DNA from: Terriglobia bacterium
GTDB lineage: Bacteria; Acidobacteriota; Terriglobia; Bryobacterales; Bryobacteraceae
Direction of reading: 5' to 3'
Assembly (NCBI GenBank): GCA_020073345.1
Contig: JAIQFI010000010.1
Coordinates: 62,001 to 126,000 of the forward strand
DNA length: 64,000 nucleotides
Made by a program: the position numbers and the translations under genes. Every line of letters starts with the position of its first letter. Position 1 is the first letter of the stretch. The notes under the pieces were generated by a model, which had not been told where the DNA came from, did not search any database, and saw only the letters and a list, made by a program, of their open reading frames with translations. Positions 26,744 to 35,406 of this stretch are shown in pieces.

Positions 26744-28348
26744 ATGTCCAAGTGGTTCCTGTTGCCGTGCCTGGCGGGATTAACCGTAGCCCAAACCGTC
26801 GCCCCGGGCGCTTCCCAGGTGCAGCCGACATTCCGCGTGGGAACCCGTTTAGTGCAGCTGGACGTGGTCGTCCGTACGGATAAAAACGTGGTCCGCGGTT
26901 TGACCAAGGAAGACTTTACGGTTCAGGACAAAGGAAAAACGCAAAATATCGCCGTTTTTTCCGTAACGGACAAAAATGCTCCGCCCGCTAAGCTGACGCC
27001 GCTGCCTTCCAACGTCGCATCGAACCGCATGAACAACCGCGGTGAGACTTCGCAGAGCGCTACCGTGATTTTGTTCGATCGCCTGAATACCGCGGATCCG
27101 GCGGATCAGGCCACTGCCCGCACACGAATCCTGGCACTGCTGCGTTCGTTGAAGCCGTCAGATAAGGTTGCCTTCTATTCGCTTTATGACAACATCACCG
27201 TGGTCCAGGAGTTTATGGACACCGCGGAGCAGCTGTCCCAAGCCGCAACCCGCCTGAGCGCACAGGCGGCTGGCGGCGCCGCAGGGGATCCCTTGCAGAC
27301 AGCGCTGCGTGATGCGCTGACTCCGACACAGCCGCTCGATCCCACCACGCGTGTGCGGATCACATCAACCGCGTTCCGCTCAATTGCACGCCGTTTGAGC
27401 GGCGTTCCGGGACGCAAGAATCTGCTATGGCTGACCAGCAGCGTCCCCCTGACGTATGGTTCCGGGACCGAGCGGCGGAGCAATGATGAAGGAGAAGTCG
27501 CCACCTTTGCAAGGATACTGAGCGAGGCCAACATCGCCCTATATGCAGTGGATGTTCGCGGAGCCGGTTCCAGCTTCTCTGACGCCCCCCGGGACACGCA
27601 GGTGGAAGGCGGCTTGATGCCGGGAGCCGGCAAGGGCAGTGTGAACCAAGTAGCGAGCCAGTCCGCGAATACCTTGTCGGGAACTCAGGGTATGCAGGTC
27701 ATCGCGGAAGAAACCGGTGGCAAGGCCTATATCAACGTCAACGACGTATCCATCCCGTTGCGCGAAGTGCTGGACTTTGCGGAAACTAGCTACACGCTCG
27801 GCTTTTACGTGGACGATAAGGCCCTGGATGGAAAGGTGCACGACTTGAGCGTAAAAATCGCCAAGAAGCCGGAGACGAACGGAGCGAAAGTCTATGCACG
27901 GAAAAGTTACTTGGCTGCCAGTGTGCAATCGGCGGCTCAACAGCAACAGCGCGTGACCATGACCGAGCTGGCCGCCGAACAGTTGGATGCTACGCTGATC
28001 GGCGTGATGGCGGCTGCGTTGCCCGATCCCTCCAAACCGGGTCTTCATGTCGTGCAAGTTCGCGTCAGCGCTTCCGATCTGCAGTTCGAGCGGCGCGGAG
28101 ATAAATGGATTGCATCGTTCGATTTGGGACTGTCGATTGAAACCGGGGGACGGCCGGGTGATGTCAACGTGAAGACCATTAAGCTTCCGGAGTTCACCGA
28201 CGATCAGCTCAAGCAGGCCATGATCGGGGGATTGGACATTAACAACACGGTCCCGAGCCCGTCACAGCCGGCCAGGCTTCGCATAGTAGTGCAAGACAAG
28301 GTAAGCGGCGCAGCCGGATCCGTTCGCATTCCGATCGGGCCGAAGTAA
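26744..28348 (+). CDS. VWFA-related exported protein (acidobacterial type), copy 2
   Basis: The ATG at 26744 is preceded by GGAGG (26731-26735) and begins a signal peptide (MSKWFLLPCLAGLTVAQ); 534 residues. The family N-terminal block is present (FRVGTRLVQLDVVVRTD and LTKEDFTVQDKGKTQNIAVFSV). The VWA-like strand reads VILFDRLNT, so the metal site is DRLNT rather than DxSxS. LSGVPGRKNLLWLTSSVPL and YTLGFYVDDKALDGKVHDLSVKI follow. A Gly/Asp/Thr-rich insert near residue 290 distinguishes it from copies 1 and 3. Copy 3 follows within about 16 bases, so the two are cotranscribed. Function unknown. Confidence 0.88.
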   Translation: MSKWFLLPCLAGLTVAQTVAPGASQVQPTFRVGTRLVQLDVVVRTDKNVVRGLTKEDFTVQDKGKTQNIAVFSVTDKNAPPAKLTPLPSNVASNRMNNRGETSQSATVILFDRLNTADPADQATARTRILALLRSLKPSDKVAFYSLYDNITVVQEFMDTAEQLSQAATRLSAQAAGGAAGDPLQTALRDALTPTQPLDPTTRVRITSTAFRSIARRLSGVPGRKNLLWLTSSVPLTYGSGTERRSNDEGEVATFARILSEANIALYAVDVRGAGSSFSDAPRDTQVEGGLMPGAGKGSVNQVASQSANTLSGTQGMQVIAEETGGKAYINVNDVSIPLREVLDFAETSYTLGFYVDDKALDGKVHDLSVKIAKKPETNGAKVYARKSYLAASVQSAAQQQQRVTMTELAAEQLDATLIGVMAAALPDPSKPGLHVVQVRVSASDLQFERRGDKWIASFDLGLSIETGGRPGDVNVKTIKLPEFTDDQLKQAMIGGLDINNTVPSPSQPARLRIVVQDKVSGAAGSVRIPIGPK

Positions 28349-28364
28349 ACGGCCCACGGTGAAT

Positions 28365-30005
28365 ATGTCGCCCTGGATCTTGCCGGTTGGCTTCCTCGGA
28401 ATACTGACGGCACAGGAGCCGTCTACGTTTCGAGTCAATACCCGGCTGGTGGAAGTGGACGTTGTGGTCCGCTCCAAGGACAGGGCCGTAACAGGGTTGG
28501 CCCAGAACGATTTTCGAATCCTGGACAATGGAAAGCCCCAGAACATCGCAACATTCAGCGTCAAGTCGAGCGAATCCAAAGTCACGGCCAACCCGGCGCC
28601 GCTCCCTTCCGGAGTGATCTCGAACCGCGTGAGCCCCCGCGGCGAAGAGCCGGTGGCAGCGACGGTGATCCTGCTGGACCGGCTCAATACGGCGGTAAAA
28701 GACCAGTCGTATTTCGGCAAAGAGCTGCTCAAATACCTGAAGACCCTGCAGCCCGGGGAACACGTGGCCATCTATTCGCTGCTCAAGAGCCTGAGGATCG
28801 TGCAGGATTTTACCGACGATCCCCGGCGCCTTCTCGAAGCCGCGTCCCACTCGGGCGCCCAGCAGTCGGTGTCTTTGGCTGCCTCCGACGAGTCGGCGCT
28901 GAAGGCGGAGGAAGACTCGATCCGGTTTGCGGTCGATCCCAACGACACCAATTCCGCTGCCGCCGCGGCGTTCAGTGCGGAATTGGCCATGAATGCCGTC
29001 ACCGAGATGGAGGACGCTGAAAAGAAGAATCGCGCGCTGCTGACTTCCGTGGCTCTCGAAGATGTCGCGCGGCACCTGCGCGGCTTGCCCGGCCGCAAGA
29101 AACTGGTATGGGTGTCCGGTGGATTTCCTATCGGCGCGCTGGAAGTCAACTCCCGGCATGACGACGAATTCGGAACGGAAACGGCGCACGCCGTGCGGGC
29201 GCTGAATAACGCCAATGTAGCGGTCTACGCCATCGATCCGCGAGGCGTTGTGGCGTCTGGAACCAACCCGGCGATTCTCACGCCGAACGCGGTAACAGGG
29301 CAAAGCATGTTCTCTCAGATCCAGAGGCCAGATCCAGTCGGGCTCAACGCTCCCAACATCGCGGCCATGAATCTGTTCGCCTCGGGCACCGGCGGGCGCG
29401 CGATCTACGTCACCAACGATCTCGTGGGCGCACTTAAAACTGTGATGGAGGACGACGAAGTCGTCTATACGCTGGGATTCTATCCGAGCGAACAAAAACT
29501 GGACGGTTCCTACCACTCCCTCTCCGTCAAAGTCGCGCGCAAGGGGGTTGAGGTGCACCATCGGCAGGGTTATCTCGCTTCCGACACCAAGGTGTACACT
29601 CCCCGCCAGCGGCGCGAGGCGATGACCGACGCGGTCCAGAACCCGCTGGATTCCACCGAGCTCGGCTTGCGCGCATCCATCGCTGCCGTTTCCGGCCAGC
29701 CGGGGGCTTATCAGCTCGCCGTGACCCTGAACGTCAACGAACTGCACCTGGAGCATCAGAAGAATCGCTGGGTCGGAAATATCGACTTCGGGACTCACTT
29801 CTCGCTCGCGTTGGATTTCAAGGGGACCTACGAGACCATCCGCATCAGTCTCACCGAAGACCGGCTCCGCGAAACTTTAAACAAGGGATTCATCCTGCGG
29901 CGGAAGATCGATTCCGGCGGAGCCAACGGAGTGCTGCGCGTGGTGGTGCAGGATCGGGCCACAGGATCCATCGGCTCGATGCGGATTCCCATCGGAACGG
30001 AGTAG
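28365..30005 (+). CDS. VWFA-related exported protein (acidobacterial type), copy 3
   Basis: The protein has 546 residues from ATG 28365 (GTG 28359 is the alternative). The signal peptide is short (MSPWILPVGFLGILTAQ). It is closest to copy 1: FRVNTRLVEVDVVVRSKDRAVTGL, then NDFRILDNGKPQNIATFSV, VILLDRLNTAVKDQ, LPGRKKLVWVSGGFPIGA, NVAVYAIDPRGV and YTLGFYPSEQKLDGSYHSLSVKV. Again the metal site is degenerate (DRLNT). Copy 1 lies 6.2 kb away, separated by the permease, the paired DGKPDLSG proteins and copy 2. Function unknown. Confidence 0.88.
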   Translation: MSPWILPVGFLGILTAQEPSTFRVNTRLVEVDVVVRSKDRAVTGLAQNDFRILDNGKPQNIATFSVKSSESKVTANPAPLPSGVISNRVSPRGEEPVAATVILLDRLNTAVKDQSYFGKELLKYLKTLQPGEHVAIYSLLKSLRIVQDFTDDPRRLLEAASHSGAQQSVSLAASDESALKAEEDSIRFAVDPNDTNSAAAAAFSAELAMNAVTEMEDAEKKNRALLTSVALEDVARHLRGLPGRKKLVWVSGGFPIGALEVNSRHDDEFGTETAHAVRALNNANVAVYAIDPRGVVASGTNPAILTPNAVTGQSMFSQIQRPDPVGLNAPNIAAMNLFASGTGGRAIYVTNDLVGALKTVMEDDEVVYTLGFYPSEQKLDGSYHSLSVKVARKGVEVHHRQGYLASDTKVYTPRQRREAMTDAVQNPLDSTELGLRASIAAVSGQPGAYQLAVTLNVNELHLEHQKNRWVGNIDFGTHFSLALDFKGTYETIRISLTEDRLRETLNKGFILRRKIDSGGANGVLRVVVQDRATGSIGSMRIPIGTE

Positions 30006-30109
30006 GATCCAGCGCGGCGTTATCTCCGGAAGCCGGGCTTCTGCCCCGATCTAATGCGGCTGCCTGAATCTGCCGAATAAGAGCAGTAGGCTCCGTCACC
30101 AACTTCCAG

Positions 30110-32413
30110 ATGATTATTCCTTTTATCTCAATTGTTTGGGTGGGATTGTTCGTCGGCTTGACACTCTCCCACATCTACCAGCCCGCGGGAAAGAAGGCGA
30201 AGCCAGCTTGGTTAACGGCGCTTGAGCTGCCCACGGGCGCCCTTTCCGGCACTTGGCGGGAGTTGCTGGTAATCAGCGCCGCTGGTCTCTTTCTGGAGCT
30301 GCTGATGATCCGTTGGATTTCCTCTGAGATCGGCATCTTCGCGTATTTCAAGAATTTCGTACTGATCGCGTGTTTTTTGGGTTTCGGACTGGGGGCATAT
30401 CTCTGCCGGCAACCCATCAATCTGCTGGCTACCCTGGCGCCAATGGTTTACTTCGCCCTGCTGATCAAGTTGCCCTGGCCTGCCTTGCGTGAGCTGGTTC
30501 GAAAGATCACTGTACTGCTCGGCTCAACAACGGAAGTGGATATGTGGGGAGTTCCGACGGTGCCTTGGAGTTGGCAGGCGATTGGAGGCCTGGCCGGGGC
30601 GCTGGTGATCGTCATTCCGATGTTTGCTCTCCTCTCGATGGGCTTCATTCCGATCGGTCAAGCGACCGCGAAACTGATGGAGGGCGCGCGCGACGGAATC
30701 TTGGGCTACTCGGTGAACATCGCCGGAAGCTTCCTCGGCATTTTGCTATACACCGGTCTGTGCCTGTTCTATCAGCCGCCGGCAGCATGGTTCGGCGTGG
30801 CCGGATTGCTCCTCATCCTGGGATTCCGGACGATGCGGGTACGCCTGGCGGTGGTGGCTGTCACCGTGTTCGCAGTGGTCCTGGTGAGCCTGCCCGACTC
30901 CAATGCGACGGTAGAAGAGCTCATGATGCCTGAGCTGGGCACGGCCGGGGGACATACGGACTGGTCTCCATACCAGAAGCTGCATTGGGCGGAAACGAAC
31001 TATCGCGGCGAGACCGTGGCGTATCAGCTCATGACCAACGACAACTGGTATCAATACGTCGTCAATTTGTCGGATAGTTTTATCCTGTCGCATCCCGGAC
31101 TGTTCGGTGGCGTTGCGCCGGAGTGGAACGCCTACAACATGCCTTATCATTTTTACCGCAACCCGCCCGCAGTGCTGGTGCTCGGCTCCGGCATGGGAAA
31201 TGACGTGGCGGCGGCACTGCGAAACGGGGCTGGCCGGGTTACGGCCGTGGAGATCGACCCGATGATCATCCAACTCGGGAAACGCCTGCACCCGGAACAT
31301 CCGTACCAGGACCCGCGAGTGACCATCGTCAATGACGACGCGCGGAGCTACATACAAAACGGGACGGACCGGTTCGACCTGATCACTTTCTCGCTGCTGG
31401 ACTCCCACACCACCAGCTCGCATTATTCCAACATCCGAATCGACAACTACGTTTACACTCTGGAAGCGTTGACAGCGGCGAAAAAGCTGCTGACCCAGGA
31501 CGGTGTGATGGTGGTCAAGTTTCAAGTTGTCAAGCCATTCATCGCGGGGCGCCTGAAGTCGACGCTCACCGAAGTGTTCGGAGTCGAGCCGGTACAGTTC
31601 GGCGTCGATCAGTCGTTCAATGTCTCGCCAGGAACGTTTTTCATTTCCGGCAATCAAAACCGTATCGCGACGGCCATCCAGGAACCTGGCCTAAGGCACC
31701 ACATAGAAACCCACGCCCATGTGCCGATGGTCGACGCCCGGATTACCACCGACAACTGGCCATTCTTCTATCAACATGCCCCGGGGCTTCCGACCAGCGT
31801 GATTCTCATTTCGCTGGTGCTGGCCGCTGTTTGCTGGCAGCTCATGAGACGGGCCGCCGTCCCTGTTCGCGAAATCCAGTGGCCGTTCTTCTTCCTCGGC
31901 GCCGGCTTCATGTTAATGGAATCGCAGATTGTGAGCCGGATGGCGCTGCTGTTCGGCACCACATGGCTGGTCAATGCGATCACCATCTCCGGAATCCTGC
32001 TGTTGATCGTGGGTGCAAATATGCTGGAGCGGGCGGGTCTGCGTGTTCCCACACCGGTGGTTTACGCTGGTCTGTTCACGACCTTGCTGGTCGCCTATAT
32101 CGTTCCGGTTTCAGACCTCCTGGCCGAGTCTCGCACCGTAAGAATCGCAGGGGCGATTGCGGTTTTGTGCGGTCCGGTGTTTTTCGCCAGCATCGTATTT
32201 ATTCGATCGTTTGCCGCCGCGCGGTTCGCGGGTACGGCGCTCGGATCGAATTTGTTTGGGGCGCTAGTGGGCGGACTGCTTGAATCGCTCTCGATGTGGA
32301 TCGGACTGCGCCCGCTGCTGTTCCTGGCCGCGACCTTGTATCTCATGGCATACCTAACATCACGGAAACAGGCTGCCACGGCGCCCCTACGGTCGGCCGT
32401 GCCGGTTTCCTGA
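30110..32413 (+). CDS. Membrane protein with embedded spermidine-synthase-like domain
   Basis: The 767-residue protein has about seven N-terminal membrane helices, a soluble Rossmann methyltransferase-like domain (about residues 350-520) and about seven C-terminal helices. The nucleotide-binding motif is VLVLGSGMGNDVAAALRNGAGRVTAVEIDP. In true spermidine synthases an Asp-rich loop follows the D(V/L)I strand. Here the strand is FDLITFSLLDSHTTSSHYSNIRIDNYVYT, which lacks the usual DPxGP, so aminopropyl transfer is unlikely. Such membrane-fused proteins are common in soil bacteria and have no proven role. The 104 bases upstream (30006-30109) hold no clear promoter. Confidence 0.82.
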   Translation: MIIPFISIVWVGLFVGLTLSHIYQPAGKKAKPAWLTALELPTGALSGTWRELLVISAAGLFLELLMIRWISSEIGIFAYFKNFVLIACFLGFGLGAYLCRQPINLLATLAPMVYFALLIKLPWPALRELVRKITVLLGSTTEVDMWGVPTVPWSWQAIGGLAGALVIVIPMFALLSMGFIPIGQATAKLMEGARDGILGYSVNIAGSFLGILLYTGLCLFYQPPAAWFGVAGLLLILGFRTMRVRLAVVAVTVFAVVLVSLPDSNATVEELMMPELGTAGGHTDWSPYQKLHWAETNYRGETVAYQLMTNDNWYQYVVNLSDSFILSHPGLFGGVAPEWNAYNMPYHFYRNPPAVLVLGSGMGNDVAAALRNGAGRVTAVEIDPMIIQLGKRLHPEHPYQDPRVTIVNDDARSYIQNGTDRFDLITFSLLDSHTTSSHYSNIRIDNYVYTLEALTAAKKLLTQDGVMVVKFQVVKPFIAGRLKSTLTEVFGVEPVQFGVDQSFNVSPGTFFISGNQNRIATAIQEPGLRHHIETHAHVPMVDARITTDNWPFFYQHAPGLPTSVILISLVLAAVCWQLMRRAAVPVREIQWPFFFLGAGFMLMESQIVSRMALLFGTTWLVNAITISGILLLIVGANMLERAGLRVPTPVVYAGLFTTLLVAYIVPVSDLLAESRTVRIAGAIAVLCGPVFFASIVFIRSFAAARFAGTALGSNLFGALVGGLLESLSMWIGLRPLLFLAATLYLMAYLTSRKQAATAPLRSAVPVS

Positions 32414-32426
32414 GGCTTTTGCGCTT

Positions 32427-34064
32427 CTACGGGACGAACCCCACGGAGACGCCGGGGGCCTCGATTTCCAAAACAGTGAATCCGCCGGCGGAGTAAATAG
32501 TCTTGTGCTTCGGATTGTCGACCAGCAGACGAAGGATCCGTTGGCGGTCGCCGGCTTCGAATTCGGTCTCGTAGTCGCCGGGGCTGATCAGGATGTGGGT
32601 GATGCCGAAGGCCCGCGTTACCTGGTCCAAGTGCGTGAAGTTGGCTAGCATGCCGGCGTGGTCGTTGGTGTAAAACGCGACGCTGTTGGGTACCGGCCGC
32701 ACGCTCTTCAGCCCGGTGTATAGGTAGACCAGTGTGTCATCGGACGCCAGCACAACCGCCGATGACGGAAGCGACGCGCGGCACCAGCGAAAAACTTCGC
32801 GACTGCGTGCTGTTGATTCGCGGCTCTGCTGCAAAAGCGCGGGAATCTGGCGCGCGATGAAAATGCTGTTCTGGCGGATCCCGTACAGACATCCCACGAC
32901 CATGCCCGCCAGGATCATATACGCAGCCACGCGATTGCCGAAAGCGTTTTTCTCGAGCGAAGGTCCCTGGAGTGAACGGCGGATCAACTGAGCCAGAACT
33001 CCGCCTTCTAAATACAGTCCGATTGCCAGCAGCGGAAGCATCGGGAGCATCAGCCGCACGCTGGGGCTGAAGTTCCATACCGACAGGGTCAGCGCCAGAA
33101 GCAAACAGAAAACCGGGTATTCGATCAGGCCGGTCCGTTTGACGATCCGGACAGCTCCGGTGACCATGGCCGCGAGGACGAGTATGCACAGAAAACGCCC
33201 TGGCATCGTATCCGGCAAGTTGTGAAGGACCACGCTTCCCGAAGCGGTCATGATCGAGACGATATTGTGCGGGAAGATGTCGGGCAGCGCCCGGAGCCCA
33301 CCATTCTTCAAGAACGCCCCGATGTAGTCGGTGTAGTACCAGAGAATCGGTTGATCGGATAGCTCGCGGTGCCCATTCGTCCACAGCGTCCAGCCGACGA
33401 TCGCGGGCAGCACCGGGATCAGGAAGACGCCAGCCGATCGCCAGTCCCGCCGCCGGAAACTGCCGACGAGAACCGCAGGCAGGATCAGTAGCCCCGCCGA
33501 CTTGGTCATGCATGCTGCGGCCGCCGTGATGCCCGCGGCGAGAAACAATCGGTGGTTGGCATCAGCACGATTGAGGAGCAGGAAAGTTGCCGCCACCAGC
33601 GCAGCAAACAAGTAATCTGAAAACGGCACCGTCGCCCAGTAGATGATCCAGGGGCTCAACGCCAGAAATGCGCACAGCGCGGCGGATTCGAGCGGCGAAA
33701 ATCGAAAAGAACGAAACAGGAGTCCGGATAACGCGATGAACGACACCAGTACCACGGCCTGGTAGATCGAGACCAGCCACAAATTAGCCGGGAAGTTTCC
33801 GTTGATGGACCAGATGGCCGCGAGCACCAACGCATGCAGCGGCTGGTATTTGGTCTGGAACGGTTCGCCGGGGAGGTTCGAAATCCGGTAGCCCTGATGC
33901 TCGCTCAGGGATTTCGCGCCGATGAGAAACAGCCCGTCATCCTGATAGGTCCCGAACTGGGGAATGTCGCGGTTGGAAGCGAGCACCCATAACGCGGGTG
34001 TCAGCGCAAGGGCGACAAGGGCCACCGCAGCCACTCTGATCATGGGTTGGGGAATCCCCATCAT
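32427..34064 (-). CDS. GT-C family membrane glycosyltransferase (ArnT/GT39-like)
   Basis: The 545-residue protein has 11-13 predicted membrane helices. The first periplasmic loop carries the acidic pair expected in this fold (GTYQDDGLFLIGAKSLSEHQGYR), then GEPFQTKYQPLHALVLAAIW. The last about 110 residues form a soluble domain with SVAFYTNDHAGMLANFTHLDQV. Members move a sugar from a polyprenyl carrier to lipid or protein on the periplasmic side; neither donor nor acceptor can be told here. It is convergent with the spermidine-synthase-like gene (13-base gap). Confidence 0.8.
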   Translation of the reverse strand: MMGIPQPMIRVAAVALVALALTPALWVLASNRDIPQFGTYQDDGLFLIGAKSLSEHQGYRISNLPGEPFQTKYQPLHALVLAAIWSINGNFPANLWLVSIYQAVVLVSFIALSGLLFRSFRFSPLESAALCAFLALSPWIIYWATVPFSDYLFAALVAATFLLLNRADANHRLFLAAGITAAAACMTKSAGLLILPAVLVGSFRRRDWRSAGVFLIPVLPAIVGWTLWTNGHRELSDQPILWYYTDYIGAFLKNGGLRALPDIFPHNIVSIMTASGSVVLHNLPDTMPGRFLCILVLAAMVTGAVRIVKRTGLIEYPVFCLLLALTLSVWNFSPSVRLMLPMLPLLAIGLYLEGGVLAQLIRRSLQGPSLEKNAFGNRVAAYMILAGMVVGCLYGIRQNSIFIARQIPALLQQSRESTARSREVFRWCRASLPSSAVVLASDDTLVYLYTGLKSVRPVPNSVAFYTNDHAGMLANFTHLDQVTRAFGITHILISPGDYETEFEAGDRQRILRLLVDNPKHKTIYSAGGFTVLEIEAPGVSVGFVP

Positions 34065-34118
34065 CTACAATTCGACCGAAAAGCGTCTTTGGATTAGTCA
34101 GGGGGGATAGTCTCTTGG

Positions 34119-35405
34119 CTACACGTTCACGCGCCGGCTGGCATCGATTTTCAGATACAACACAGCTGCGATCAGGCACAGTCCGGCGGTCATCAGAAAC
34201 GGCACATTCCAGCCGTAGCGGGCCGCGGTATAGGTGACCACAGTGGCCGCGATCGCACCGCCGAAATTGCCGAGCATGTTCATGACGGCGGAGACCGAAC
34301 CGGCATAGTCGCCGCCGATATCCAGTGTCACCGCCCAGGAAATGCCAACGGTCCACTCCAATCCGAAGAAAGCCACGCAGTAACACGCCACCGACACTTT
34401 CGGATCGTGCGCGAGCACCGCCGGAACGGTCGCTGCCGCCGAGAGCAAGAATCCCGCGATGGCCACCCAGCGCCGCGCCAAGTTGACGTTGCCGGTGCGG
34501 TGCAGCACGATGTCGGAGAACCATCCACCCGCCAGATCGCCGATCACGCCGGCCATCAGGGGAAGGCTCGCGTAGATTCCCATCTGCGCCAACGTCATGC
34601 CCTTGGACTGGCGCAGGTAGGTGGGGAACCAGTCCTGATACACGTTCAAGTTGTAGTTATAAAAAAAATACATTACGGACAAGACCCACAGGTTCCCGTG
34701 AGAAAGAATCTGGCTCCATGGGACCTTGCCTTTACCTTTGCGCTGGATGCCGCCCGCGATCAACTCGCGCTCGGCGGCGTTCACGCCGGAATGTTCCTCG
34801 GGTGTGTCGCGATAGTAAAAGAACCAGACGGCGGACCACACAACACCCAGAACGCCGAACGCGTAAAATGCGGCGCGCCATCCAAAGAAGGGCACGATCG
34901 CGAGAGCGACAATGGGTGGCGTGATGGCCCCGCCCAGACGCGATCCTGCGTGCGTAATGCCTTGCGCGAAACCGCGTTCGGTAGGCCGCATCCAGCGCGA
35001 AAGAGATCGCGTGGCGATAGGAAACGCACCGGCTTCACCTAGGCCGAAGAAAACCTGAATCACGATCATCGAAGCGGCGCTCCAGGCAAGCGCGGTGAGT
35101 GCGGTGAAAGCGCTCCACCAGCTGACGACCATGGTCAGCGCGCGTCTGGCTCCGATGGTGTCACCCAGCCAGCCTCCCGGGACCTGGAACAACGCGTACG
35201 CCATACGAAAGGCAAACGTCACCCAGCCCATGGCGGTCAGCGAAATTCCGAGTTCCTCCATGATCGCCGGCCGGGTGGTTGCCAGGACCTGGCGATCCAT
35301 GTAGGTGATCATGTAGGCGGCGACGGTGAGTCCGAGCACCACGTGGCGGACATGCGTCGGACGCGGATTCGCCGCTAGGCCGGAAGCTTGCACAGGTTGA
35401 GCCAT
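34119..35405 (-). CDS. MFS transporter, anion:cation symporter (ACS) type
   Basis: The 428-residue, 12-helix carrier has TM1 as VVLGLTVAAYMITYMDRQVLATTRPAIMEELGIS and the 2-3 loop GGWLGDTIGARRALTMV. EAGAFPIATRSLSRWMRPTERGFAQGITHAGSRLGGAI is the ACS-family signature stretch seen in hexuronate, glucarate and similar carboxylate carriers. The gene starts 1 base after the stop of the large FAD/Fe-S dehydrogenase, so the two form an operon and the carrier probably imports a hydroxy acid for it. Substrate is not determinable. Confidence 0.88.
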   Translation of the reverse strand: MAQPVQASGLAANPRPTHVRHVVLGLTVAAYMITYMDRQVLATTRPAIMEELGISLTAMGWVTFAFRMAYALFQVPGGWLGDTIGARRALTMVVSWWSAFTALTALAWSAASMIVIQVFFGLGEAGAFPIATRSLSRWMRPTERGFAQGITHAGSRLGGAITPPIVALAIVPFFGWRAAFYAFGVLGVVWSAVWFFYYRDTPEEHSGVNAAERELIAGGIQRKGKGKVPWSQILSHGNLWVLSVMYFFYNYNLNVYQDWFPTYLRQSKGMTLAQMGIYASLPLMAGVIGDLAGGWFSDIVLHRTGNVNLARRWVAIAGFLLSAAATVPAVLAHDPKVSVACYCVAFFGLEWTVGISWAVTLDIGGDYAGSVSAVMNMLGNFGGAIAATVVTYTAARYGWNVPFLMTAGLCLIAAVLYLKIDASRRVNV

Positions 35406-35406
35406 T

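Noticed and set aside
28239-29798. 519-codon minus-strand frame
   Set aside because: Shadow of VWFA-related copy 3; no recognisable domain.
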